Source of the DNA: Bacillota bacterium
Lineage (GTDB): Bacteria > Bacillota > Clostridia > Christensenellales > CAG-138
DNA length: 18,191 nucleotides
NCBI GenBank assembly: GCA_023458355.1
Contig: JAEWZS010000010.1
Coordinates: 1-18,191 of the forward strand
Direction of reading: 5' to 3'
This document shows, in pieces, positions 1 to 6,584 of this stretch. The notes under the pieces are model-generated. The model ran no database searches, was not told where the DNA came from, and saw only the letters and a program-made list of their open reading frames with translations. The stretch's first letter is position 1. Every line of letters starts with the position of its first letter. A program made the position numbers and the translations under genes.

Positions 1-29
1 CCCTTCAAGTCCCTTCGATTAGCAGACCA

Positions 30-65
30 ACAGAAAAAGCACCCATAAATGGGTGCTTTTTCTGT
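30..65 (-). terminator. Hairpin terminator downstream of tRNA-Leu
   Basis: The two arms are exact reverse complements. The core AGAAAAAGCACCC pairs with GGGTGCTTTTTCT around a short AT-rich loop. The hairpin begins right next to the encoded CCA end of the minus-strand tRNA gene. The A-run and T-run flanks make it look like a terminator in both directions; in context it most likely ends the tRNA transcript. Confidence 0.75.
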
Positions 66-148
66 TGGTGCGGTCGATGGGACTTGAACCCATACGGTCT
101 CCCATACGCCCCTCAAACGTACGCGTCTGCCGATTCCGCCACGACCGC
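66..148 (-). tRNA. tRNA-Leu, anticodon GAG
   Basis: Read on the minus strand this is a complete class II tRNA. The 7-bp acceptor stem is GCGGTCG with CGACCGC, followed by discriminator A and an encoded CCA. The D arm is of leucine type (GGCGGAATCGGCAGACGC). The anticodon stem TACGT/GCGTA encloses the loop TTGAGGG, giving anticodon GAG, which reads CUC and CUU. There is a long variable arm, and the T arm has loop TTCAAGT on a 5-bp stem. A near-perfect promoter lies about 32 bases upstream of the mature 5' end and a hairpin terminator lies downstream, so it looks like a single-gene transcription unit. Identity is secure from the cloverleaf and long variable arm. Confidence 0.95.
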
Positions 149-180
149 AAAACGAGTCGCTTTACGCGACTGCAAAAACA

Positions 181-209
181 ATTATACTTGTCAGGAAGAC
201 GGTTGTCAA
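181..209 (-). promoter_or_regulatory. Sigma-A type promoter of tRNA-Leu
   Basis: On the minus strand there is a perfect -35 hexamer TTGACA (204-209) and a perfect -10 hexamer TATAAT (181-186), separated by exactly 17 bases. The -10 lies about 32 bases before the mature 5' end of tRNA-Leu, leaving a short processed leader. Such consensus promoters are usual for stable RNA genes. Confidence 0.88.
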
Positions 210-356
210 CACAAAAAGAAGTGTTCGAGGCCAAATTTATAATTGCCTTTCATAGAAATTTCCACCTCGGATTTCAAGCACATATAAGCGCTCATTCATA
301 TTATATAACAAGCCTGCGCTCAGTTGATTGTGCGAGAAAAGGAGAAATCGACAACC

Positions 357-974
357 ATGCAAAATAAAAGAATCATGTACGGCAGAAACAACGCTACCGG
401 CGGTGGAAAACACAGCCGTCCGGAAGGGAGCGCTCAAACACAGCCGCAAAACACATCCGAAAACATCGAAAGAGAAGGCTCGGAAAGCGAATCCAGGTGC
501 CATAGAAGATGCAGCGATCTGAAAGCTCCGTTCTGCGAAACGGTGACGCTACACGAATCGTTTGATGCGAGTAACATTATGCCTACCTCCATCCGCATTG
601 CCTACGATACCGATTTCCTCGGCTACACCCTCGAGGAGATCAACATGGATGCAAAGCTTCCCTGCGGCGGCTCCTGCCCCATTGAAGTGCTCCGGGTAAC
701 CCTCACCGGCGCTATCCCCTTCATTATCTCGGCAGGGCCTATCACCTCCGGCTGCGGCTCCGGTACATGCTTGAGCTGCCAAGGCGTATGCATGGTGGAT
801 GAGTTCATCGGCTATCTTTGCAATGACGAAGAACCCGACCTTGAAACTCTGGGCTGTGCCAGCGTTACGCCTACAGTAGACATCGATGTGGAAAAATGTG
901 CCTGTTCCAAAAATACTAACGTGACCTTCCATGGCGCATTCACTTTCTCCAACTTACCAACCACACTAGGTTAA
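357..974 (+). CDS. Cys-rich hypothetical protein
   Basis: I do not recognise this 205-residue protein. The first ~50 residues are polar and low in complexity (Gly, Ser, Glu, Asn, Gln) and probably disordered. The rest is a compact hydrophobic and Cys-rich region with about a dozen cysteines in pairs: CHRRC, CGGSC, a dense CGSGTCLSCQGVC stretch and CAC near the end. The stretch VLRVTLTGAIPFII and the final beta-rich segment suggest a beta-sandwich-like fold. There is no signal peptide or membrane helix. I chose ATG 357 because AAAGGAG lies 12 bases before it; a TTG at 324 in frame has no such site, and ATG 375 is an alternative. The gene stands alone between the tRNA and a terminator hairpin. 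Cys-rich clustering could suit metal binding or a disulfide-linked spore-coat-like protein, but that is a guess. Confidence 0.72.
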   Translation: MQNKRIMYGRNNATGGGKHSRPEGSAQTQPQNTSENIEREGSESESRCHRRCSDLKAPFCETVTLHESFDASNIMPTSIRIAYDTDFLGYTLEEINMDAKLPCGGSCPIEVLRVTLTGAIPFIISAGPITSGCGSGTCLSCQGVCMVDEFIGYLCNDEEPDLETLGCASVTPTVDIDVEKCACSKNTNVTFHGAFTFSNLPTTLG

Positions 975-983
975 CAAAAGCAC

Positions 984-1007
984 AAAAGGCGGCCGAAGCC
1001 GCCTTTT
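984..1007 (+). terminator. Terminator hairpin after the Cys-rich gene (copy 1 of a repeated palindrome)
   Basis: AAAAGGCGGC and GCCGCCTTTT form a perfect 10-bp stem around loop CGAA, nine bases after the stop codon at 972-974. Read on the minus strand the loop is TTCG closed by C-G, a very stable tetraloop. With A-rich and T-rich flanks it can act in both directions. Its central 22 bases recur exactly at 1361-1382. Confidence 0.8.
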
Positions 1008-1012
1008 GCATG

Positions 1013-1040
1013 TCATAAAAGTGACATGTCACTTTTATGA
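1013..1040. repeat. 28-bp perfect palindrome
   Basis: TCATAAAAGTGACA is followed directly by its exact reverse complement TGTCACTTTTATGA, with no spacer. It begins six bases after the terminator hairpin at 984-1007. A spacerless palindrome is more typical of a dimeric protein's DNA site or a cruciform than of a transcription terminator, although the TTTTATGA arm could help termination. Confidence 0.85.
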
Positions 1041-1045
1041 GGTTA

Positions 1046-1090
1046 CACACTTTACCTAAAATGCTTCGCATTTCCGGGCGGTAAAGTGTG
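1046..1090. repeat. Nested hairpin
   Basis: The outer arms CACACTTTACC (1046-1056) and GGTAAAGTGTG (1080-1090) are exact reverse complements. Within them AAATGC (1059-1064) and GCATTT (1068-1073) form an inner hairpin with loop TTC. As RNA this would be an 11-bp stem capped by a second 6-bp stem. No known RNA family is recognised. Confidence 0.75.
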
Positions 1091-1133
1091 ATAGGAGTAA
1101 AAGCCTACAGCTTTAATCCGTTTCGGCACGCAA

Positions 1134-1150
1134 GGCCAAGGGCCTTGGCC
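1134..1150. repeat. Triloop hairpin, GC-rich
   Basis: GGCCAAG and CTTGGCC pair perfectly around the three-base loop GGC, followed by AACG. It shares the three-base-loop design and the trailing ACG with the tandem units at 1215-1288, so it may be a diverged member of the same repeat set. Confidence 0.65.
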
Positions 1151-1193
1151 AACGCGAGACCAACGGCCGAGACCTTGAGGCGCTCACCGCCCG

Positions 1194-1210
1194 CGAGGCC
1201 ATTGGCCTCG
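1194..1210. repeat. Triloop hairpin, GC-rich
   Basis: CGAGGCC and GGCCTCG pair perfectly around loop ATT. It lies just before the self-complementary CCTTAAGG (1213-1220), which leads into the tandem units. It again has the three-base-loop design seen throughout this cluster. Confidence 0.65.
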
Positions 1211-1214
1211 GTCC

Positions 1215-1288
1215 TTAAGGACTCCGGCTGCGCCGGACGTTAAGGTTCAGGCTCTGCCTGACGTGAAGGGCTCCGGCTTTGCCGGACG
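1215..1288. repeat. Three tandem ~25-bp hairpin repeats with a compensated stem change
   Basis: Three units lie end to end: 1215-1239, 1240-1263 and 1264-1288. Each starts with TTAAGG or TGAAGG and ends with ACG. Units 1 and 3 carry stem TCCGGC/GCCGGA with loops TGC and TTT. Unit 2 carries TCAGGC/GCCTGA with loop TCT. The C-to-A change in the left arm of unit 2 is matched by G-to-T in the right arm, so the pairing is kept. This points to selection on the hairpin in RNA or single-stranded DNA, although palindromes can also be maintained by mutation bias. Confidence 0.8.
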
Positions 1289-1311
1289 CGTACATGCCGC
1301 CGAAGCCGGAA

Positions 1312-1341
1312 GATAGTCAAGGAGTGCGCCCCTTGACTATC
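1312..1341. repeat. 11-bp stem-loop
   Basis: GATAGTCAAGG (1312-1322) and CCTTGACTATC (1331-1341) are exact reverse complements around an 8-base loop. There is no T-run after it on either strand, so it is not an obvious terminator. Confidence 0.75.
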
Positions 1342-1360
1342 CCATGGTTTTGATAAACGG

Positions 1361-1385
1361 AAGGCGGCCGAAGCCGCCTTTTTCT
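1361..1385. terminator. Terminator hairpin, copy 2 of the repeated palindrome
   Basis: AAGGCGGC/GCCGCCTT forms an 8-bp stem, followed on the plus strand by TTTTTCTT. On the minus strand the loop is the stable TTCG, and the hairpin lies about 25 bases past the aminotransferase stop, but the T-run there is weak (CCTTCCGTTT). It could therefore end a plus-strand transcript crossing 1008-1360, the aminotransferase transcript, or both. Twenty-two bases are identical to copy 1 at 986-1007. Confidence 0.65.
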
Positions 1386-1407
1386 TATGCTCGATTTAAA
1401 TTTAAGC

Positions 1408-2586
1408 TTATAGTTTCCCCAATTTCTTAAGGAACTCCGTAATGCGGCGGACAGCCTCTTTGAGATCCTCCATAGAAGTCGCATAGCAACAGCGAATATA
1501 ACCTTCGCCGCTCGGGCCAAACGCCGTACCGGGGACAACACATACGTCGTACTGTGCCAGAAGCTTGTCGCAGAACTCCTCGGAGGAAAGCCCGCTTTTT
1601 TTAATGGACGGGAATGCGTAAAATGCTCCCTCGGGCTCATTGCAGATAAGCCCGATTTCGTTGAAAGCATCCACAAGGTATCTGCGGCGCTTGGCATACT
1701 CGTTGAGCATGGCGTACATGTCGTGCCAATTATCTTCAAGCCCTTGTTCGATGCCGGCTATGGCGGCATATTGACCGGGTGTGGGTGCCGACAGCATGGT
1801 GAGTTGGTGTATCTTCATCATCGCCGCGATGATCTCCTTGGGGCCTGCGGCAAAGCCTACGCGCCAGCCCGTCATGGAGAAGGATTTCGAGAAGCCGTTT
1901 AATACGATGGTGCGCTCCCACATGCCGGGCAGCGATGCGATGGATACATGGTGTTTGTCATTATAAGTAAGCTCGGCATATATCTCGTCGGATACGATCA
2001 TGATATCGGTTCCGCGGATAATATCGGCAATCTTTTCAAGATCCTCCAACTCCATAATACCGCCCGTGGGGTTGTTGGGGAAAGGCAGCAACAGCGCTTT
2101 GGTCTTAGGCGTGATGGCAGCTTTTAGCGCCTCGGGTGTTAGCTTGAAACGATGCTCCTGCGTCGTAACGACGGGAACCGGTACACCGCCCGCAAACTGA
2201 ACATCGGGCAAATAAGCAACATAGGTTGGTTCGGGCACGATTACCTCGTCACCGGGGTTTAAGATAGCCCTAAACGAGAGATCGATAGCCTGGCTCGCGC
2301 CAACCGTGATGAGGATGTTCGGCACTTCATATTGAAGCGAGAAACGCTCCTTTAGGTACTGTACACAAAGCGATCGAAGCTCCGGTATACCCGAATTGGA
2401 AGAATACGGGATGCGCCCTACTGAAAGCTTTTCAAGCGCGGCCTTCCTGATGCGCTCGGGGGTCGGGAAATCCGGCTCTCCTACGCCGAGGCTGATGGTT
2501 TTATCCGTAAGCAGATCAAAATACTTACGGATGCCGGAGGGCGGTACGCGCTGCACGGTTTTGCAGATGATCTTCGAATAGTCCAT
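1408..2586 (-). CDS. PLP-dependent class I/II aminotransferase
   Basis: This 392-residue protein is a fold type I aminotransferase of normal length. Visible signatures are GVGEPDF near residue 35, the cofactor-binding region GASQA (96-100), NNPTGG (171-176), SDEIYAEL (199-206) and the lysine motif NGFSKSFSMTGWRVG, with Lys234 as the expected Schiff base and Arg242 binding phosphate. These suit the aspartate/aromatic aminotransferase group (PatA/DapX-like in Firmicutes); the exact substrate cannot be read from sequence. I chose the ATG at 2584-2586, preceded by GAAAGGGG at good spacing, and rejected a 15-residue upstream extension. It would be cytoplasmic, in amino acid or lysine/cell-wall precursor metabolism. 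It is downstream of, and codirectional with, the VanW gene but separated by about 170 bases. Confidence 0.93.
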   Translation of the reverse strand: MDYSKIICKTVQRVPPSGIRKYFDLLTDKTISLGVGEPDFPTPERIRKAALEKLSVGRIPYSSNSGIPELRSLCVQYLKERFSLQYEVPNILITVGASQAIDLSFRAILNPGDEVIVPEPTYVAYLPDVQFAGGVPVPVVTTQEHRFKLTPEALKAAITPKTKALLLPFPNNPTGGIMELEDLEKIADIIRGTDIMIVSDEIYAELTYNDKHHVSIASLPGMWERTIVLNGFSKSFSMTGWRVGFAAGPKEIIAAMMKIHQLTMLSAPTPGQYAAIAGIEQGLEDNWHDMYAMLNEYAKRRRYLVDAFNEIGLICNEPEGAFYAFPSIKKSGLSSEEFCDKLLAQYDVCVVPGTAFGPSGEGYIRCCYATSMEDLKEAVRRITEFLKKLGKL

Positions 2587-2760
2587 GGATTTACCCCTTT
2601 CGGAAGCGTGATGAATAGAGTATGTGAACATATCTGCTAAAATTTACATTTTTATCAATAGGTACGAAAACTGCCCCTGCGGGCTGCTAAGCGGTAACAC
2701 GTTCGATACTCAGTCGGTGCAGGAGCGATGCTAAAGTTCTATAGAATACTTTGCGGCATA

Positions 2761-4302
2761 TCAGTTTGTGGGAATAACAGGTTCGGGGAGCGACGCGTCT
2801 CCGGTGCCTATGGTGGTTTTGCCTTGTACAGCACGGTATTTATCGGTGTATAGCTCCACGGTTTCCTTGAGTTCGCCGTTGATATATTTATCGCGGTAAG
2901 CTATAGCAACATAGCCTGTGCGTGCGTTAATTTCTTTATAGGTAAAGCCGGTAGGCCAATTAGGGTTTTCGGTAACGATGGTTTCTTTGGGCTCTATGGT
3001 ATCCGTTGTGACGCCGCGAACCTTGTACGTAACGCCCTCCGGTAAAGGTACCCCATAAAAGTACACAGTCATAGTATAATCTTCATCGTTCGCATACGCA
3101 AATATATAAAGCGGTGCGCCTGTATTGTTGACGAAGACCAGGTTGGGACCGCCCGTGGATACGGTCGCATCAAGACCGTAATCCGCATAATGCGAGGGCC
3201 ACGAATGGTGTTTGCGCTCCGTGACCTCGACCTCAGGGCCGTTACATAAAAGTGCGTTGTAAAGCGTGGTCGACACCTGGCATATACCGCCGCCAGCTTG
3301 CATTTCGTAAGTGTTGCCGTTGACGATGCCCGGTGCGAGCGGCCAGCCGCCCGCCTCGGTGCGCGGACCGATATACTCGTTAAAATCGAATGTACCGCCG
3401 GCAGGTATCACAGCGCCATTTAATATGTTGGCTGCCTTACGGATATTGGCACGGCGATTCGCTGTTTTAAGGCTGCTTGTGGAGCCGTACTCGGTTTGGA
3501 ACTCAGAGCGCAGCTGTGTGTTGGCTTTAAGCCATTCAAGATCGTGCTGTGGCTCAGTCAATACGAGCTCAGGCTCCAACACAGCGTTGAGGCTGCCACT
3601 TTTAAGCATATTTGTAATATCCGCTGCAAGTTCCGTTTTGTCGAGCAAGTAGCCCGAAGAACCCTCATGGAACGTAAAGTTCGGCGCATCCGACCATGCG
3701 TCCGGCTCCGCGTAGGGCTCACTTGGAGCGGTATCGACCGCCGTGCTGATAGCGGCGATGGCAGTATTGAGCGCGTTTTCATCAGGCCAGAGGGTAACAG
3801 TAAAGTCCCGTCCGTTTTCCTCGAGCTCTTTGATTATGTTTTGGTTATTTACATAGGAATCAACCCGACCAAGCTTGAGCGCTTCCAAGAGCACTGCATC
3901 GAGGTCGCTTTTTAGGTTAAGGTCAGGTGCGGTCAAAAGCCAAAGAGAAGCTCCGTGCTTGATCGTAAAATTAACAGTGCGCGCTTGTGCCTCTACTTTT
4001 TTAAGCAAAATGTCACGCGCGCCGGCATAGGTGAGCCCGCTTACGTCCACACCGTTTATACTAATGCCGGTAAAATAGGTGGATTCGTTGATGTACACGG
4101 CGGCGTCCTTAGCTTTGGGCGCACCGAAAAGAAGCTGGGCAAATGCCGCGAGGACAAGAAGCCCCAGCATGATTACAAATATGCGCCGTGTTTTAAAAAT
4201 GAGCGTCAGCAATCGGGAACGCTTGCTGTTGCGGCCGTTATTTTTTACCGCGTTTTTCTTGGGTGAACTGCCACCGCTGCGGTTTATGTGCGTAGATTCC
4301 AT
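2761..4302 (-). CDS. VanW family protein with G5-like C-terminal domain, membrane anchored
   Basis: The protein has 513 residues. A basic N-terminus is followed by one hydrophobic segment (about 41-60), giving a single-pass anchor with an extracellular body. Next come a region with GVDVSGLTYAGA, resembling the putative peptidoglycan-binding repeat often found before VanW, and a VanW domain with AGGGICQVSTTLYNALL and VTERKHHSWP. The last ~75 residues (YKVRGVTTDTIEP to TDKYRAVQGKTTIGTG) resemble a G5 domain, which is linked to cell-wall or sugar binding. VanW proteins occur in some vancomycin-resistance clusters, but most clostridial copies are ordinary envelope proteins of unclear function; no other van genes are present. 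AAGGGGA precedes the ATG, and a promoter lies just upstream. Confidence 0.9.
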   Translation of the reverse strand: MESTHINRSGGSSPKKNAVKNNGRNSKRSRLLTLIFKTRRIFVIMLGLLVLAAFAQLLFGAPKAKDAAVYINESTYFTGISINGVDVSGLTYAGARDILLKKVEAQARTVNFTIKHGASLWLLTAPDLNLKSDLDAVLLEALKLGRVDSYVNNQNIIKELEENGRDFTVTLWPDENALNTAIAAISTAVDTAPSEPYAEPDAWSDAPNFTFHEGSSGYLLDKTELAADITNMLKSGSLNAVLEPELVLTEPQHDLEWLKANTQLRSEFQTEYGSTSSLKTANRRANIRKAANILNGAVIPAGGTFDFNEYIGPRTEAGGWPLAPGIVNGNTYEMQAGGGICQVSTTLYNALLCNGPEVEVTERKHHSWPSHYADYGLDATVSTGGPNLVFVNNTGAPLYIFAYANDEDYTMTVYFYGVPLPEGVTYKVRGVTTDTIEPKETIVTENPNWPTGFTYKEINARTGYVAIAYRDKYINGELKETVELYTDKYRAVQGKTTIGTGDASLPEPVIPTN

Positions 4303-4332
4303 AGAAAATCCCCTTACCTTTACAACGGCTTC

Positions 4333-4361
4333 ATTATACCGTAAATCGGTGCAGCGAACAA
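4333..4361 (-). promoter_or_regulatory. Promoter of the VanW gene
   Basis: On the minus strand the -10 is TATAAT (4333-4338) and the -35 is TTGTTC (4356-4361), with a 17-base spacer. It lies about 30 bases upstream of the VanW start codon. Confidence 0.7.
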
Positions 4362-4497
4362 GGCTGTAAAATTAACAAACAATGAACCTTAAATACCATT
4401 TTACAGCGAGAACAAGTCTTCGCTCTTTGCTAAGTTCTTCTGTTTATTATTAAGCCGTTTCTATTCTTACCGTGTGGCAAAGCAAGCTTTCGCTGTC

Positions 4498-4526
4498 TTG
4501 TTATTCATAAAATTGGATAGTATAAT
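4498..4526 (+). promoter_or_regulatory. Promoter of the RNase J operon
   Basis: TTGTTA (4498-4503) and a perfect TATAAT (4521-4526) are 17 bases apart, giving a leader of roughly 40 bases before the TTG start of rnj. It diverges from the VanW promoter; the ~135 bases between the two hold no clear operator or RNA element. Confidence 0.75.
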
Positions 4527-4573
4527 GAGATAAGAAAACGTATGTCCGCCGCGTTGCGGGCAGAGGAGGCAGT

Positions 4574-6226
4574 TTGGCTTCAAAGCTTAAAATTATACCG
4601 CTCGGCGGCGTAGGTGAAATCGGCAAAAATATGACCGTCATCGAGTATGGCAAGGATATCGTGGTGGTAGATTGCGGCCTCATCTTCCCCGACGACGACA
4701 TGCCCGGCATCGACCTTGTGATACCCGACATGAGTTATCTCGAAAAAAACGCGGACAAACTGCGCGCCATCCTCGTTACCCACGGGCATGAGGACCATAT
4801 AGGCGCGCTTCCCTTTGCGCTCAAGCAGTTCAACGTGCCCGTATACGGCACAAGGCTCACGGTCGCGCTCATCGAGCACAAGCTTGAAGAAGAGCATGTG
4901 ACCGGTGCGCAGCTCAACCGTATAAGCCCGGGTGACAGCGTGCATCTTGGCTGCTTTAATGTAGAGTTCATCAAGGTAAGCCACTCTATTGCAGGCGCAG
5001 TAGGTCTTGCCATCACCACCCCAATCGGCACCGTAATCCACACGGGCGATTTCAAGGTTGATTATACCCCCATCGACAGCGAGCCCATCGATCTTGCACG
5101 CTTCGCACACTACGGCACCAAAGGTGTATTGGCGCTTCTTTCCGACAGCACAAATGTAGAAATGAACGGCCACACCCAGTCAGAACGCGAGATCGGTAAA
5201 ACCTTTGAACACTACTTTGAGCTCGCGCGGGGCCGGGTAATCGTATCCACCTTCGCTTCTAACATTTATCGCATCCAGCAGATAGCAGACGTTGCGTTAG
5301 CCAACGGCAGGGTGATTTGCTTTCAGGGGCGCAGCATGGTGAACATCGCCAAAATTGCTGCGGAACTCGGGTACTTGAACATCCCTGAAGAAAGCCTTGT
5401 GGAGGTAGAGCAGCTTAAAAAATACCGCGACTCGCAAGTATGCGTCATCATAACGGGCAGCCAGGGCGAGCCTATGAGCGGGCTTTCCCGCATGGCGAAC
5501 GCATCGCACAAGCTCGTCATCAACAAGGATGATATGGTTATCATTTCCGCCTCTGCCATCCCCGGCAACGAGGTGTATGTTTCGCGCATCATCAACCAGC
5601 TTTTCGCACACGGTGCAAACGTCGTGTATGATCGCATGGCAGATGTACACGTATCCGGCCACGCACGGCGCGAGGAGCTCAAGCTCATGTTCAACCTCAC
5701 CAAACCAAAATACTTCATCCCCGTGCACGGTGAAACACGCCATCTCTACCAGCATGCCAACCTTGCCGCGGAAATGGGCGTGGAGCGCGAAAATATTTTT
5801 ATTCCGGAGCTTGGCAACGTAATCGAGCTTACGCGCAAGCGCGGCGTAATTACAGGCATCGTGCCTGCCGGCAGTGTAATGATCGACGGCAACGGCGTTG
5901 GCGACATCGGAAGCGTTGTACTAAGGGATCGCCGTATACTCTCCGAGGATGGACTTTTCACCGTGGTTGTCACTATAAAAAAGCAAACGGGCGAACTATT
6001 GGCACCGCCGGAGATTGTTTCCCGTGGGTTTGTGTATGTAAAAAGCTCTGAAGAGCTTTTAAACGAGTCGCGCGCCTATGTAAAGGAGCTTGCCGCTCAA
6101 TTTGCAGCCACGCAAAAAACCGAATGGGTTTCCGTCAAAAACAATATGCGCGCATCCTTGAAGAATTTCCTGTACAATAAAACAAAACGCAGGCCGATGA
6201 TACTTGTGATTACGACCGAAGTTTAA
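4574..6226 (+). CDS. rnj: Ribonuclease J
   Basis: The 550-residue protein is of full length for RNase J, the Firmicute enzyme with 5'-3' exonuclease and endonuclease activity in mRNA decay and rRNA maturation. The metallo-beta-lactamase fold starts with PLGGVGEIGKNM. The zinc motif HGHEDH lies at residues 70-75, with further metal ligands in VSHS (~142) and HTGDFK (~164). The beta-CASP part shows ITGSQGEP, then SGHARREELKLMFNLTKPKYFIPVHGE, followed by the usual C-terminal domain. The start is TTG at 4574, six bases after AGAGGAGG; no ATG fits better. It heads an operon with the YlbF-like gene, mltG and the U32 gene. I cannot say whether it corresponds to J1 or J2. Confidence 0.96.
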   Translation: MASKLKIIPLGGVGEIGKNMTVIEYGKDIVVVDCGLIFPDDDMPGIDLVIPDMSYLEKNADKLRAILVTHGHEDHIGALPFALKQFNVPVYGTRLTVALIEHKLEEEHVTGAQLNRISPGDSVHLGCFNVEFIKVSHSIAGAVGLAITTPIGTVIHTGDFKVDYTPIDSEPIDLARFAHYGTKGVLALLSDSTNVEMNGHTQSEREIGKTFEHYFELARGRVIVSTFASNIYRIQQIADVALANGRVICFQGRSMVNIAKIAAELGYLNIPEESLVEVEQLKKYRDSQVCVIITGSQGEPMSGLSRMANASHKLVINKDDMVIISASAIPGNEVYVSRIINQLFAHGANVVYDRMADVHVSGHARREELKLMFNLTKPKYFIPVHGETRHLYQHANLAAEMGVERENIFIPELGNVIELTRKRGVITGIVPAGSVMIDGNGVGDIGSVVLRDRRILSEDGLFTVVVTIKKQTGELLAPPEIVSRGFVYVKSSEELLNESRAYVKELAAQFAATQKTEWVSVKNNMRASLKNFLYNKTKRRPMILVITTEV

Positions 6227-6241
6227 GGAGGTTTTTCTTAT

Positions 6242-6583
6242 ATGATTTACGACAAGGCAAGAGAGCTGGCGACACTTCTTAAAAACAGCGAAGAGTACAA
6301 GAAGTATACCTCGCTTAAAGAGGCAGCGACCGCGAACGATACCACGAAGGCGCTCATCAAGGAATACCACCAGCTTCAGTTTAGAGCGCAGTCTGCCGCC
6401 ATGAGCGGTCAAAAGGATGAAGCAACCTTGGAGCGGCTACAAAAAGTCGGTGAGATATTGCAGCTCAACCGCGATGCGTCCGAGTTTTTAATTGCGGAAT
6501 ATCGTTTAAACATCATGCTGTCGGACGTTTACAAAATACTTGCCGAGGCTATAGACGTAGACCTTGGCATGCTGGAGGACTGA
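6242..6583 (+). CDS. YlbF/YheA family protein
   Basis: This 113-residue protein is almost wholly alpha-helical and matches the Com_YlbF family, being closest in length and pattern to YheA/YlbF: an N-terminal ARELATLLKNSEEYKKY, a central helix with EYHQLQFRAQSAAMSG, and a final helix around EYRLNIMLSDVYKILAEAIDVDL. Bacillus YlbF and YmcA form a complex that affects RNase Y action and competence/biofilm control; the YheA branch has no firm role. AAGGAGG overlaps the stop of rnj, and the gene ends one base before the mltG start. Sitting next to RNase J it may concern RNA turnover, but that is inference from position. Confidence 0.88.
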   Translation: MIYDKARELATLLKNSEEYKKYTSLKEAATANDTTKALIKEYHQLQFRAQSAAMSGQKDEATLERLQKVGEILQLNRDASEFLIAEYRLNIMLSDVYKILAEAIDVDLGMLED

Positions 6584-6584
6584 C

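Larger units (their letters stand above)
1008..1407. other. Gene-free, highly structured intergenic region
   Basis: I see no credible gene in these 400 bases; the reading frames here are short or shadow the aminotransferase. Instead the stretch is dominated by inverted repeats: a 28-bp palindrome (1013-1040), a nested hairpin (1046-1090), triloop hairpins (1134-1150, 1194-1210), three tandem hairpin units (1215-1288), an 11-bp stem-loop (1312-1341) and a second copy of the terminator palindrome (1361-1382). It could be a transcribed structured RNA, a cluster of REP-like elements, or a decayed small mobile element. I see no clear promoter inside it. Confidence 0.7.

Noticed and set aside
1..29. 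Possible 3' end of a plus-strand tRNA (TTCAAGTCCC followed later by ACCA)
   Set aside because: Counting back from the CCA, the T-loop and T-stem do not fall in place and the visible stem halves cannot pair.
1134..1288. CRISPR-like array
   Set aside because: The units lie end to end with no unique spacers, are only about 25 bases long, and no cas gene is present.
984..1407. Insertion sequence or transposon
   Set aside because: No transposase gene or remnant, and no long terminal inverted repeats or target duplication could be shown; only hairpin repeats are seen.
2630..2658. Promoter for the aminotransferase (TTGATA with an 18-base spacer to GATATG, minus strand)
   Set aside because: The -10 match is too poor to support as a feature.
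2761..4302. Vancomycin resistance locus, based on the VanW domain
   Set aside because: No vanH, vanA/B, vanX, vanS or vanR gene is nearby; VanW/G5 proteins are common in clostridia that lack resistance.
4356..4375. Rex-like half-site (TTGTTAATTTT on the minus strand) near the VanW promoter
   Set aside because: Only one half-site is present; the second half ACAGCC does not match TTAACAA.
4580..5755. Long antisense reading frames opposite RNase J
   Set aside because: They have no ribosome sites or recognisable domains and are explained by codon bias of the strongly supported plus-strand gene.
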